From NCBI RefSeq assembly GCF_000429265.1, contig NZ_KE386871.1, positions 239,977 to 303,976 on the forward strand: 64,000 nt of DNA, given 5' to 3'. This DNA is from Actinomyces gerencseriae DSM 6844. Its GTDB lineage: Bacteria > Actinomycetota > Actinomycetes > Actinomycetales > Actinomycetaceae. The translations under genes were made by a program, and so were the position numbers. The notes below the pieces were generated by a model, which was given only the letters and a program-made list of their open reading frames with translations, ran no database searches and was not told the DNA's origin. Positions 47,404 to 54,652 of this stretch are shown in pieces (the stretch's first letter is position 1; every line of letters starts with the position of its first letter).

Positions 47404-48483
47404 TCAGAAGCGGCGCCTGCGCCCGACGCTCACCAGCGCCCCCTGCGGCAGCACGTTGTTCGGATCCAGTGACCGTGGCACAGCGTTGAGCAGGACGGAG
47501 AACACCGCCGGACTGCGCTGCGACAGCTCGATCTTGCCCCCGTCGGCCTCCACCAGGTCCTTGGCCAGCGCCAGCCCCACTCCCGTCGAGCCGTGCCCGG
47601 AGACGTGGCGCTCGAACACGTGCTGGGCGATATCCTCCTCGACGCCATCGCCCTCGTCGGCGACATCGATGAAGACGCCGTGCCCGCCCTTGGCACTGCG
47701 CACCCTCACGCTCGTCGTCCCCGCGCCGTAGCGCAGCGAGTTCTCGATCATGGTGGCCAGCACCTGCGCCAGGGAGCCGGGGCTCGCCAGCACCGGCAGC
47801 TCGACGTCGTCGGCGAAGGTGATCTCCCTGCCCGCCTCCGTGAAAGCCGGCTCCCACTCCTCGCGCTGCTGGGCGAAGACCTCGTCGAGGTGCAGGGCCT
47901 CGGTGGTGCCGCCGCCGGTGCGTCGGGAGACCTTGAGCAGGTCCTCCACCACTCCGGTGAGCCGATCGACCTGCTCGATGCACGCGCGCGCCTCCGCGCG
48001 CACCTCCTCCTCGCTCGACATGAGCTCGATCTCCTCCAGACGCAGGCTCAAGCCCGTCAAGGGCGTGCGCAACTGGTGGGAGGCGTCGGAGGCGAACTGC
48101 CGTTCGGCCGCGAGCCTGCCCGCGACGCGCTCGGCGGTGCGCACCAGCTCCGCCTGGACCAGATCGATCTCCTCGATGCCCGAGCGGCGCAGACGCGGGC
48201 GCACCTGCCCCGAGCCGAGCTGCTCGGCCTCCGCCGCCAGGAAGATCAGCGGAGCGCTGATCCGCCGCGACGCCTTGGCGGCGACCACGTAGGCGGCGAT
48301 CAGAGCCACCGCCGTCAGCCCCACGGCGGTCAGGGCAACCGTGATCACCACCCGGGCGCGGTCATTGGCATTCGGCGTGGTGCGGAAGGCCAGGGCGATC
48401 CAAGCGCCCCCCAGGGGGATGCCCAGCAGGACGACGGCGACGGAGACCGCCACCATCGTCATCGTCATCGTCCGACGGCGCAT
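47404..48483 (-). CDS. Sensor histidine kinase (HisKA type)
   Basis: The 359-residue protein has two N-terminal membrane helices (about 8-32 and 45-70) with only a very short outer loop, then a HAMP-like linker. The phosphoacceptor is in FASDASHQLRTPLTG (His136) and the HATPase region has MIENSLRYGAG, GDGV and STGVGLALAKDLV. The tiny outer loop suggests that it senses the membrane or a partner protein. AAGGGAG precedes the ATG. The partner regulator gene lies directly upstream in the same direction, 107 bases away. The C-terminal 40 residues extend past the kinase core. Confidence 0.9.
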   Translation of the reverse strand: MRRRTMTMTMVAVSVAVVLLGIPLGGAWIALAFRTTPNANDRARVVITVALTAVGLTAVALIAAYVVAAKASRRISAPLIFLAAEAEQLGSGQVRPRLRRSGIEEIDLVQAELVRTAERVAGRLAAERQFASDASHQLRTPLTGLSLRLEEIELMSSEEEVRAEARACIEQVDRLTGVVEDLLKVSRRTGGGTTEALHLDEVFAQQREEWEPAFTEAGREITFADDVELPVLASPGSLAQVLATMIENSLRYGAGTTSVRVRSAKGGHGVFIDVADEGDGVEEDIAQHVFERHVSGHGSTGVGLALAKDLVEADGGKIELSQRSPAVFSVLLNAVPRSLDPNNVLPQGALVSVGRRRRF

Positions 48484-48510
48484 GCCCGCTCCCTTCGTGA
48501 ATCCTGCACC

Positions 48511-48516
48511 ACGCTA
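48511..48516 (-). promoter_or_regulatory. Candidate -10 box TAGCGT for the sensor kinase gene
   Basis: TAGCGT on the minus strand lies about 28 bases before the kinase ATG. It would allow expression separate from the regulator gene. No clear -35 was seen. Confidence 0.35.
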
Positions 48517-48590
48517 GACGCCCCGGTCCGCACTGGGCGGGACCGGGGCGCGCTCGTCGGGCCGACACCCGCGCACGGGCGGCCGGAGTG

Positions 48591-49259
48591 CTACACCGCC
48601 AGACGGTAGCCGACGCCGTCGCGCAGGAGCAGCGTAGGGGCATCGGCGTCGTCGCCCAGCTTACGACGCAGCCATGTGACGTGCATCTCAAGGGTTTGCT
48701 CAGTACCCGTTGGATCCTCGCCCCAGACCTCCTTGAGGACATCCTCGATCGACACGACCTGGCCGCCGCCGCGCACCAGCACTCGCAGCAGCTCGAACTC
48801 GCGAGTGGTCAGCTGCAGCTCGCGGGAGGCGACGAAGGCGCGGTGGGCGGCGACATCCACGCGGATCTCACCGGCGGTGAGCTCGTCCTCGATGGCCTCG
48901 CCCGAGGCGCGGCGGACCTGGGCGCGCACGCGGGCCAGCAGCTCGGCCAGGCGGAAGGGCTTGGTGACGTAGTCGTCGGCACCCGCATCCAGACCGACGA
49001 CGAGATCGGTGTCCTCGCTGCGGGCGGTGAGCATGAGGATGGGGGTGGTCAGACCCTGAGCGCGCACCTGACGGGCGACATCGAGCCCGTCGATATCGGG
49101 CAGGCCGAGATCCAGCACGATGATGTCGGCGCCGGCGATCTCCTCGAGAGCACCCTTGCCGGTGCCGTGGGCGCGCACCTCGTAGCCCTCGCGCCCGAAG
49201 GCGCGAGCGAGGGGCTCGGAGATGGCGGGATCGTCCTCAACGAGAAGCACTGTCGTCAT
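48591..49259 (-). CDS. OmpR-family response regulator
   Basis: The 222-residue protein has a receiver domain with acidic pocket VEDD (8-10), phosphoacceptor Asp50 in IIVLDLGLPD and Lys100 in YVTKPF. A winged-helix DNA-binding domain follows (about 128-220: TTREFELLRVLV, EQTLEMHVTWLRRKLG). It is the expected partner of the kinase at 47,404. The ATG is preceded at seven bases by TACGAT, so its message is probably leaderless. The target genes are unknown. Confidence 0.93.
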   Translation of the reverse strand: MTTVLLVEDDPAISEPLARAFGREGYEVRAHGTGKGALEEIAGADIIVLDLGLPDIDGLDVARQVRAQGLTTPILMLTARSEDTDLVVGLDAGADDYVTKPFRLAELLARVRAQVRRASGEAIEDELTAGEIRVDVAAHRAFVASRELQLTTREFELLRVLVRGGGQVVSIEDVLKEVWGEDPTGTEQTLEMHVTWLRRKLGDDADAPTLLLRDGVGYRLAV

Positions 49260-49266
49260 AGGTCGG

Positions 49267-49272
49267 ATCGTA
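49267..49272 (-). promoter_or_regulatory. -10 box TACGAT, leaderless start for the response regulator gene
   Basis: TACGAT on the minus strand ends seven bases before the ATG at 49259. Confidence 0.5.
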
Positions 49273-49333
49273 GGCGACCGAAGGCCCCGCCGCCATCATT
49301 CGCAAGATGGAGACACGGGGACCGGATCTCCGC

Positions 49334-50527
49334 TCAAGCGCGGGAGAGCTCCCAGGGCGTGATGTTGCCCAAACCCTTGGCGACCACCTCGTGACAGGGA
49401 TCGACCCGGTAGTGGTCGGATCCCGGACCGGAGGCGATCGCCATGGCGGTCGCCTCGTCCATCCGGATCCCCCCGGGATCGGCCGTGTCCACCAGGCGGG
49501 AGGCCAGGTTGACCGGCGGGCCGAAGACGTCCCCCGAGCGGGAGACGACCCTGCCCTGGACCAGGCTGGCGCGCACGAGCAGCATCTCCGGGCCGGACTG
49601 GAGCTCGTCGACCAGGGCGGTGACGACCTCGGCGGCGACGAGAAGGTCGTCGGCGATGTACATGACGGCATCCCCGATGGTCTTGACCACGCGCGCGCCC
49701 CGGGAGGTGACCACGTCCCGGGCCGTCGACTCGAAGTCCTCCAGCATGGCGGACAGCTCCTTGCGGCCCATCGTCTGAGCGCGCTGGGTGAAGGAGACGA
49801 TATCGACGAAGCCGAGCGAACGGGACAGGGGGTACAGGTCGGGACCGGCGTCCTCGCGTCCGCGGTGAGCGACCTCGGTGTCGGTGCGGCCGATGAGCGC
49901 GGCGAGGTGCCGCCGCCAGACGTAGCCGAGCTGCGCGGACAGGGAGCCGACCAGCTCGTCGATGTGGTCCAGCGCCACGAGCCTGGCGGAGGTGTCGTCC
50001 AGGTGGAGGCGCTGCCCGATATCGGTCACGAGGGTCTCCAGCTGCCACAGCACGAGACGGTCCATGGTGAAGGACTGGGCCCGCAAGAGCTCCAGGACGC
50101 TGCTGGCGGCCAGCCCGCCGCCGGGAGCCGCCGGGGAGGGGAGCCCGTCATCGGTGTCGTCGATGAGGTCCGCCATGGTGCGCAGCGCATCGATATCGTT
50201 CTCGGTGAAGCGCACCTCGTCCGGATCGACGTCGGCGAAGCCCATCGCCCGCCAGAAGCGCATGGCGAGCCCGAGGCTGGTGCCGGCGCGCTCGGCCATC
50301 TCGCGCATGCTCAGAACGGGGGGCCCTCCGAGGAGGAGGTGCTCGTGACCGGCGAGAGTGGCCCACTGGGCACCGCAGGGGATGGCGGTGCCGTCGGGCG
50401 CGGCGCCGTTGGCCGCCGCACCGATCGCGCTGTCCGACGCGCCGCTGGAGGTACCGCTGGATGCTGTGGCGAGTGCCCGGGGCTCCCCCTCCTGGGTCTG
50501 GACCGCGGGGCTGGTCTGGTCGATCAC
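49334..50527 (-). CDS. Class III adenylate/guanylate cyclase with N-terminal regulatory domain
   Basis: The 397-residue soluble protein has an N-terminal regulatory region (about 40-200). This includes SMREMAERAGTSLGLAMRFW and DPDEVRFTENDIDAL, which resemble the autoinhibitory domain of Rv1264-type cyclases. A catalytic domain follows (about 225-397), with FVDIVSFTQRA carrying the first metal aspartate, VKTIGDAVMY carrying the second, and FGPPVNLASRLVD with the transition-state residues. It would make cAMP. The start at GTG 50527 was chosen because TACGGT sits seven bases upstream; an in-frame GTG slightly upstream lacks this. The signal sensed is unknown. Confidence 0.85.
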   Translation of the reverse strand: MIDQTSPAVQTQEGEPRALATASSGTSSGASDSAIGAAANGAAPDGTAIPCGAQWATLAGHEHLLLGGPPVLSMREMAERAGTSLGLAMRFWRAMGFADVDPDEVRFTENDIDALRTMADLIDDTDDGLPSPAAPGGGLAASSVLELLRAQSFTMDRLVLWQLETLVTDIGQRLHLDDTSARLVALDHIDELVGSLSAQLGYVWRRHLAALIGRTDTEVAHRGREDAGPDLYPLSRSLGFVDIVSFTQRAQTMGRKELSAMLEDFESTARDVVTSRGARVVKTIGDAVMYIADDLLVAAEVVTALVDELQSGPEMLLVRASLVQGRVVSRSGDVFGPPVNLASRLVDTADPGGIRMDEATAMAIASGPGSDHYRVDPCHEVVAKGLGNITPWELSRA

Positions 50528-50534
50528 ATCCGCA

Positions 50535-50540
50535 ACCGTA
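50535..50540 (-). promoter_or_regulatory. -10 box TACGGT, leaderless start for the cyclase gene
   Basis: TACGGT on the minus strand ends seven bases before the GTG at 50527, and this decides the start. Confidence 0.45.
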
Positions 50541-50619
50541 GCGCACGTCACACAATGACGCTCATCGTAGGGAACGCGAGTCGCTCTCCTCGGCCGGATC
50601 CCCGTGCCCACGGCACGGC

Positions 50620-51594
50620 CTACGCTCCGAAGCGCGCGGATGCCACGTCCCCGGCGGACACGACGAACTCCTCGGCCCCGTCCCCCGCCGGACCTCCGAC
50701 GGCGTCGCGCAGAACGAGTCCCGGCCGCAGGTCGACCGCCCGCCCCCGAACCCGGCTCGGCGACCCCGCCGGCCCCATCGGCACGGTGACGACCACGTCC
50801 CGGCCCAGCGTCGAGCAGGCCTCGCGCAGATCCCGTCCGAGCCCGCCGTCGCCCCCATCGGGATCGCCGTCCTGCTCCTCCCAGCGCGCGACCAGCCCCG
50901 CGAGGTGCTTGCCGAGGTCCCTCAGGACGTCGTCGGCGGCCGCGAGCCCGGGATCCGCGCCCAGGCCGACGAGCGAGGCCGCCCAGGGCACGGGAAGGTC
51001 GGCGGCGCCCTGGGCCAGGTTGACGCCGATGCCGACGATCACCGCCGGCATCGCGGCGCGAGCCGCCTCCGCGCCGTCGCGCGACCCATCCGCACCGCCG
51101 GAGTGGCCATCGACGCGGTCCGCACCGGGCACCAGCTCGCACAGGACGCCGGAGACCTTGCGACTGGGCCCCCACCCGGGCACGTCCGCCACCGCGCAGG
51201 TGGACGTCTCCTCGGGCAGAGCGACGACGTCGTTGGGCCACTTCGTCCGCACCCGCTGGCCGGCGCCCTCCAGGCGGGGGGCGAGCGCGCGCTGCACCGC
51301 CAGGCCCGTCAGCAGCGGCAGCCACTCCAGCCTCGCAGCGGGTACGAGCGGGCGCAGGACCACGGACACCGTCAGGGCGCCGCTGGACGGCGTCTCCCAT
51401 GTGCGCCCCGCGCGCCCGCGGCCCGCCGTCTGCGCCCGAGCGCGCAGGGCGGACAGATGGGGCCAGGAGCGGGCCGCCTCCGGGTCCACGCGCCCGTCCG
51501 GCCCGCTCAGGGCGACGCGCAGGTCATCATTGGTCGAACCGGTGACTCGAACCGTGACGAGCCGGGAGAAGGGGGTGAAGGGGGTGCTGCTCAT
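50620..51594 (-). CDS. birA: Biotin--[acetyl-CoA-carboxylase] ligase
   Basis: The 324-residue enzyme attaches biotin to carboxylase carrier domains. It has the substrate loop RVTGSTNDDLR (16-26), the adenylate-binding AGRGRAGRTWETPSSGAL, TKWPNDVV with the catalytic lysine, and KVSGVLCE. It lacks the DNA-binding domain of group II BirA, so it is not a repressor. Two hydrophilic insertions (about 160-185 and 250-260) are longer than usual. The ATG is leaderless (TAGGCT box) and divergent from maf. Confidence 0.9.
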   Translation of the reverse strand: MSSTPFTPFSRLVTVRVTGSTNDDLRVALSGPDGRVDPEAARSWPHLSALRARAQTAGRGRAGRTWETPSSGALTVSVVLRPLVPAARLEWLPLLTGLAVQRALAPRLEGAGQRVRTKWPNDVVALPEETSTCAVADVPGWGPSRKVSGVLCELVPGADRVDGHSGGADGSRDGAEAARAAMPAVIVGIGVNLAQGAADLPVPWAASLVGLGADPGLAAADDVLRDLGKHLAGLVARWEEQDGDPDGGDGGLGRDLREACSTLGRDVVVTVPMGPAGSPSRVRGRAVDLRPGLVLRDAVGGPAGDGAEEFVVSAGDVASARFGA

Positions 51595-51600
51595 CGCGGC

Positions 51601-51606
51601 AGCCTA
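51601..51606 (-). promoter_or_regulatory. -10 box TAGGCT, leaderless start for birA
   Basis: TAGGCT on the minus strand ends six bases before the birA ATG. Confidence 0.5.
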
Positions 51607-51664
51607 TCGGACCGCGCCCGCCGGCCCGCTGCGCCCGCCGTGCTCGACCCGCGGGGCCGTCATC

Positions 51665-51670
51665 TAGGGT
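51665..51670 (+). promoter_or_regulatory. -10 box TAGGGT, leaderless start for maf
   Basis: TAGGGT ends six bases before the GTG at 51677. It is back to back with the birA promoter in an 82-base gap. Confidence 0.5.
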
Positions 51671-51676
51671 GGGACC

Positions 51677-52315
51677 GTGATCCTCCTGGCCTCGCAGTCC
51701 TCCGGTCGTCTGGCCACCCTGCGCGCCGCAGGCGTCGAGCCGCTCGTGCGGGTCTCCGACGTCGATGAGCACGCCGTCCTGCGAGTGCTCGCCGCCGACT
51801 CCCGTCAGGAGCCGACCCCCGTTCAGCAGGTGCAGGCCCTCGCGCGCGCCAAGGCGGAGGAGGTGGCCGCCGCCGTCACCCGGGCCGAGCGGGAGGCGGA
51901 TCCCTCCCTGGTGGTCGTCGGCTGCGACTCCATGCTGGAGATCGACGGGCGGGTCGTCGGCAAGCCGGGGACATCCGAGATCGCCCGCGCGCGCTGGCGG
52001 TCCATGCGCGGGCGCACGGGAGTGCTCCACTCCGGCCACGCCCTGGTGCGCGTGGGCAACGGCGCCCGGGCGGGCGGGGTCTCCTCGACGACCGTGCGCT
52101 TCGGCTCCCCCACCGACGCCGAGATCGACGCCTACGTGGCCACCGGCGAGCCCCTGGGGTGCGCCGGGGCCTTCACCATCGACGGGCTCGGCGGGGCCTT
52201 CATCGACGGAATCGACGGCGATCCGCACGGCGTGGTGGGCATCTCACTGCCGCTGCTGCGGCGTCTGCTGGCCGACCTGGATGTGAGGTGGACGGATCTG
52301 TGGGTCTCCCCCTGA
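51677..52315 (+). CDS. maf: Maf-type nucleoside triphosphate pyrophosphatase
   Basis: The 212-residue enzyme hydrolyses non-canonical or selected nucleoside triphosphates to monophosphates. It begins with LLASQSSGRLATLRAAG, the SxSxxR phosphate-binding motif, and has GCDSMLEIDGRVVGKPG with the acid-lysine pair, and CAGAFTIDGLGGAFI. The length is normal. The GTG is leaderless. It converges on a MarR gene, with a GC hairpin between them. Confidence 0.92.
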   Translation: MILLASQSSGRLATLRAAGVEPLVRVSDVDEHAVLRVLAADSRQEPTPVQQVQALARAKAEEVAAAVTRAEREADPSLVVVGCDSMLEIDGRVVGKPGTSEIARARWRSMRGRTGVLHSGHALVRVGNGARAGGVSSTTVRFGSPTDAEIDAYVATGEPLGCAGAFTIDGLGGAFIDGIDGDPHGVVGISLPLLRRLLADLDVRWTDLWVSP

Positions 52316-52316
52316 G

Positions 52317-52347
52317 GCGCCCCGGGCGGGCGGGTCGAGCGGGGCGC
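52317..52347. terminator. Bidirectional terminator between maf and the MarR gene
   Basis: GCGCCCC (52317-52323) pairs with GGGGCGC (52341-52347) just after the maf stop. An outer TGAGGCG (52313-52319) could instead pair with CGCCTCA (52365-52371). Confidence 0.5.
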
Positions 52348-52368
52348 GGGAGGCCGGGCTCCGCCGCC

Positions 52369-52926
52369 TCAGTCGGTCCCGCCGCCCACGAGCACGGTCA
52401 GGAGTCCGGTCAACACGATGAGCTGCTCATGCGTGAAGCGGTCGACGACGTGCCGACGCACGCCGTCCAGGTGAATGGGGGCCGCGGTGCGCAGGAAGCT
52501 CAGGCCCTCCTCCGTGAGCCGGCAGTTCACACCGCGCTTGTCGACCGCGCACGAGGCGCGCTCGACGTAGCCCGCCTTCTCAAGACGGCCCACCGTGTGC
52601 GTCAGGCGCGACCGGGAGTGCGAGACGTGCCCGGCCAGGGTGGACATGCGCAACTGGCGATCGGGCGCCTCCGACAGCCGCACGAGGATCTCGTACTCGT
52701 GCATGGAGACGCCCGCGCCGACCTCCAGCTCATGGTTGAGGCTGGCGGACACCGAGGTCGATGCGGCGAGAAAGGCGCGCCACGCCCGCATCTCCACGTC
52801 GTCGAGGGGACGGTCGGGACCCGCCGTGGCAGCGCCGCATTCCGACGGCGGCTCGTCGGAGGGCGAAGCGGCCGAGACGGCGGCCCGGCCGCAGTCGCCC
52901 GCCACCGCACCGCTCGCCTCATCCAT
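52369..52926 (-). CDS. MarR-family transcriptional regulator
   Basis: The 185-residue protein has a winged-helix core. MHEYEILVRLSEAPDRQLRM leads into the recognition region LAGHVSHSRSRLTHTVGRLE, and AVDKRGVNCRLTEEG is the wing with the D-R pair typical of MarR. About 40 disordered residues precede the core. The start is set at 52926 because AGGAGG (52933-52938) sits six bases upstream; the ATG at 52932 would abut that site. A perfect 14-bp palindrome at 52996-53009 is a likely operator for self-regulation. The ligand and other targets are unknown. Confidence 0.88.
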   Translation of the reverse strand: MDEASGAVAGDCGRAAVSAASPSDEPPSECGAATAGPDRPLDDVEMRAWRAFLAASTSVSASLNHELEVGAGVSMHEYEILVRLSEAPDRQLRMSTLAGHVSHSRSRLTHTVGRLEKAGYVERASCAVDKRGVNCRLTEEGLSFLRTAAPIHLDGVRRHVVDRFTHEQLIVLTGLLTVLVGGGTD

Positions 52927-52932
52927 CGTCAT

Positions 52933-52938
52933 CCTCCT
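52933..52938 (-). promoter_or_regulatory. Ribosome site deciding the MarR start
   Basis: AGGAGG on the minus strand is six bases before the ATG at 52926 and zero bases before the in-frame ATG at 52932, so the downstream ATG is preferred. Confidence 0.6.
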
Positions 52939-52995
52939 GCTGCTCGCACGGGTGGCGCCCGCTTCCACACGTTCCACATGATCATTCAGGATGGA

Positions 52996-53009
52996 ACAAT
53001 CGCGATTGT
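52996..53009. promoter_or_regulatory. 14-bp perfect palindrome, candidate MarR operator
   Basis: ACAATCGCGATTGT reads the same on both strands. It lies about 70 bases before the MarR start and 10 bases downstream of a possible -10 (TATACA, 53024-53019 on the minus strand), in a locally AT-rich stretch. Confidence 0.5.
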
Positions 53010-53181
53010 CTCCCTTTCTGTATATCATCCGATCATCGGAGGACGCCTCGTGCTCCTCCTCACCGGGCCCTCGCGACGGGGCACGGGTGCGACCGGCCCC
53101 GCCGACTGCTCGTCGACGGGGCCGGTCGTGCTCGCGGGCCGATCCGTATCGGCCGCGGAAAGGAATTAGGGGAAACGTCCC

Positions 53182-53352
53182 TCAGCGGGTCTCGCGGTGC
53201 TCGGTGTGCTTGCCGCAACGAGCGCAGAACTTCTTGATCGCGAGCCGGTCGGGGGTGTTCCGACGGTTCTTCTTCGTGATGTAGTTGCGCTCCTTGCACT
53301 CCGAGCAAGCCAGAGTGATCTTGGGGCGAACGTCGCTGGTCTTGCTAGCCAC
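53182..53352 (-). CDS. rpmG: 50S ribosomal protein L33
   Basis: This 56-residue protein begins [19 protein letters not shown] after the first two residues and has the full zinc-binding set: CSEC in the first half and CARC near the end. It is therefore the zinc-ribbon (C+) form of L33. The [20 protein letters not shown] core is nearly consensus. GAGGAG precedes the GTG at 53352. It sits just upstream of three tRNA genes in genome order, a common actinobacterial arrangement, although here the genes are transcribed toward the MarR gene. Confidence 0.95.
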   Translation of the reverse strand: MASKTSDVRPKITLACSECKERNYITKKNRRNTPDRLAIKKFCARCGKHTEHRETR

Positions 53353-53407
53353 GTGTCTCTCCTCTGATTGATCCTTGAGCCGGTGGGGGCCTTGCTCGAA
53401 TCCTGCG

Positions 53408-53481
53408 TAGCGGGGGAGGGACTCGAACCCTCGACCTCACGATTATGAGTCGTGCGCTCTAACCAGCTGAGCTACCTCGCC
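53408..53481 (-). tRNA. tRNA-Met (CAT), elongator type
   Basis: A 74-base cloverleaf is read on the minus strand. The D arm is GCTC/GAGC, the anticodon stem CACGA/TCGTG encloses CTCATAA (anticodon CAT), and the T arm is GAGGG TTCGAGT CCCTC. The acceptor starts with G1 opposite T72, typical of elongator tRNA-Met. The A5-C68 pair is a mismatch, which is unusual. CCA is not fully encoded. Confidence 0.9.
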
Positions 53482-53522
53482 ATATCAACACAAGAAGGGC
53501 CGTACGGCCCCGCTGGCGCCAG

Positions 53523-53595
53523 AGCCCCGAAAGGGAATCGAACCCTTGACCTTCTCCTTACCATGGAGACGCTCTGCCGACTGAGCTATCGGGGC
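53523..53595 (-). tRNA. tRNA-Thr (GGT)
   Basis: A 73-base cloverleaf is read on the minus strand. The acceptor GCCCCGA/TCGGGGC is fully paired. The anticodon stem TCTCC/GGAGA encloses ATGGTAA (anticodon GGT), and the T arm is AAGGG TTCGATT CCCTT. CCA is not encoded. Confidence 0.93.
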
Positions 53596-53716
53596 AACGA
53601 GCGAGATCCTATGCGGATCGGATTTGCCGTGGCAATCCGGCCCTGCGTGTCCTCCCTCACTGCCGCACCGCCCTATGGACGGCACCGATCGTCCCGCCGG
53701 GGCGGGGCGATCACGG

Positions 53717-53798
53717 TGGCGGGTGAGGGATTCGAACCCCCGTAGCATTCCGCGGCTGATTTACAGTCAGCTCCCATTGGCCGCTCGGGCAACCCGCC
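53717..53798 (-). tRNA. tRNA-Tyr (GTA)
   Basis: An 82-base class II tRNA is read on the minus strand. It has the acceptor pair GGCGGGT with ACCCGCC, an anticodon loop with GTA within CTGACTGTAAATCAG, and a long variable arm typical of tRNA-Tyr. The T arm is GGGGG TTCGAAT CCCTC-like. Confidence 0.92.
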
Positions 53799-53842
53799 GT
53801 GCTCCGCGCCCGTCCCGAATCCAGGGGGCGCGACGCCGTGGA

Positions 53843-53848
53843 AGAATA
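53843..53848 (-). promoter_or_regulatory. Candidate -10 box TATTCT for the tRNA-Tyr unit
   Basis: TATTCT on the minus strand lies about 45 bases before the tRNA-Tyr 5' end. The -35 is not clear. Confidence 0.35.
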
Positions 53849-54007
53849 GCAAGCCGACGACGATCCGCGCCATTCCCCGCCGTGGGGGCCTGGTCACACC
53901 CGGACGCCCGGATCCCCGCCGCGGCGGGCCCCGGTCGGGGCGTCGGGGACGCCGGGGCGCGGCACGAACCCAGCGGCCCGGCGGGGTCGGATCGAGCCCC
54001 CGCCCGC

Positions 54008-54652
54008 TCAGGCCGACAGCAGGGTGAGCACGGCCTTGACCCGACGGTGCACGGCGGAGCCGGGAAGAAGGCCCAGCTTGGCGAAGATGCGCTGAGTGTG
54101 CTTCTCCACGGCGCCCTCGGTGACCACCAGCCGTGCCGCGATGGCCGCATTGGTGCAGCCCTCGGCCATGAGCGCGAGCACGTCGCGCTCGCGCGGCGTG
54201 AGCGACTCGATCGGGTCGTCCCGCCTGCTCCGGTGCATCACCTGGGCCACGACGTCGGGATCCAGGACCAGCTCGCCGCGCGCCACGCGCTCGACCGCTT
54301 CGAGGAAGGAGTCGATGTCGGTGACACGGTCCTTCAAGAGGTAGCCGATACCGCCCCCGCCATCGGCCAGGAGCTCGGGCACGTAGCCGGCCACCACGTA
54401 CTGGCTCAGCAGGAGGATGGGGGCGCGTCCCCACTGCCGCCGGATACGGGTGGCGGCGCGCAGCCCCTCGTCGGTGTGCGATGGCGGCATGCGAATGTCG
54501 GCGATGACGAGCTCGGGGCGCAGCCGCAGCGTCTCGGCCTCGAGCGCCCGGCCGTCGCCGAGCTCGGCGACCACCTCGTGACCGCCCTCGGCGAGGATGA
54601 GCGCGAGCCCCTGACGCAGGAGAACGGAGTCGTCGGCGATCAGGACTCGCAC
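54008..54652 (-). CDS. NarL/LuxR-family response regulator
   Basis: The 214-residue protein has a receiver domain with acidic pocket ADDS (6-9), Asp52 in VIADIRMPP and Lys107 in YLLKD. A LuxR helix-turn-helix follows (about 147-205: SLTPRERDVLALMAEGCTNA, AVEKHTQRIFAKLGL). It is the partner of the kinase just upstream, whose last 13 bases it overlaps. The start is a GTG within the end of the kinase gene. The target genes are unknown. Confidence 0.93.
   Translation of the reverse strand: MRVLIADDSVLLRQGLALILAEGGHEVVAELGDGRALEAETLRLRPELVIADIRMPPSHTDEGLRAATRIRRQWGRAPILLLSQYVVAGYVPELLADGGGGIGYLLKDRVTDIDSFLEAVERVARGELVLDPDVVAQVMHRSRRDDPIESLTPRERDVLALMAEGCTNAAIAARLVVTEGAVEKHTQRIFAKLGLLPGSAVHRRVKAVLTLLSA

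Noticed and set aside
50620-51594. BirA as a biotin-operon repressor
   Set aside because: The protein begins directly with the ligase domain and has no helix-turn-helix region.
52927-52932. ATG at 52932 as the MarR start
   Set aside because: The AGGAGG would directly abut this codon; the ATG two codons later has correct spacing.
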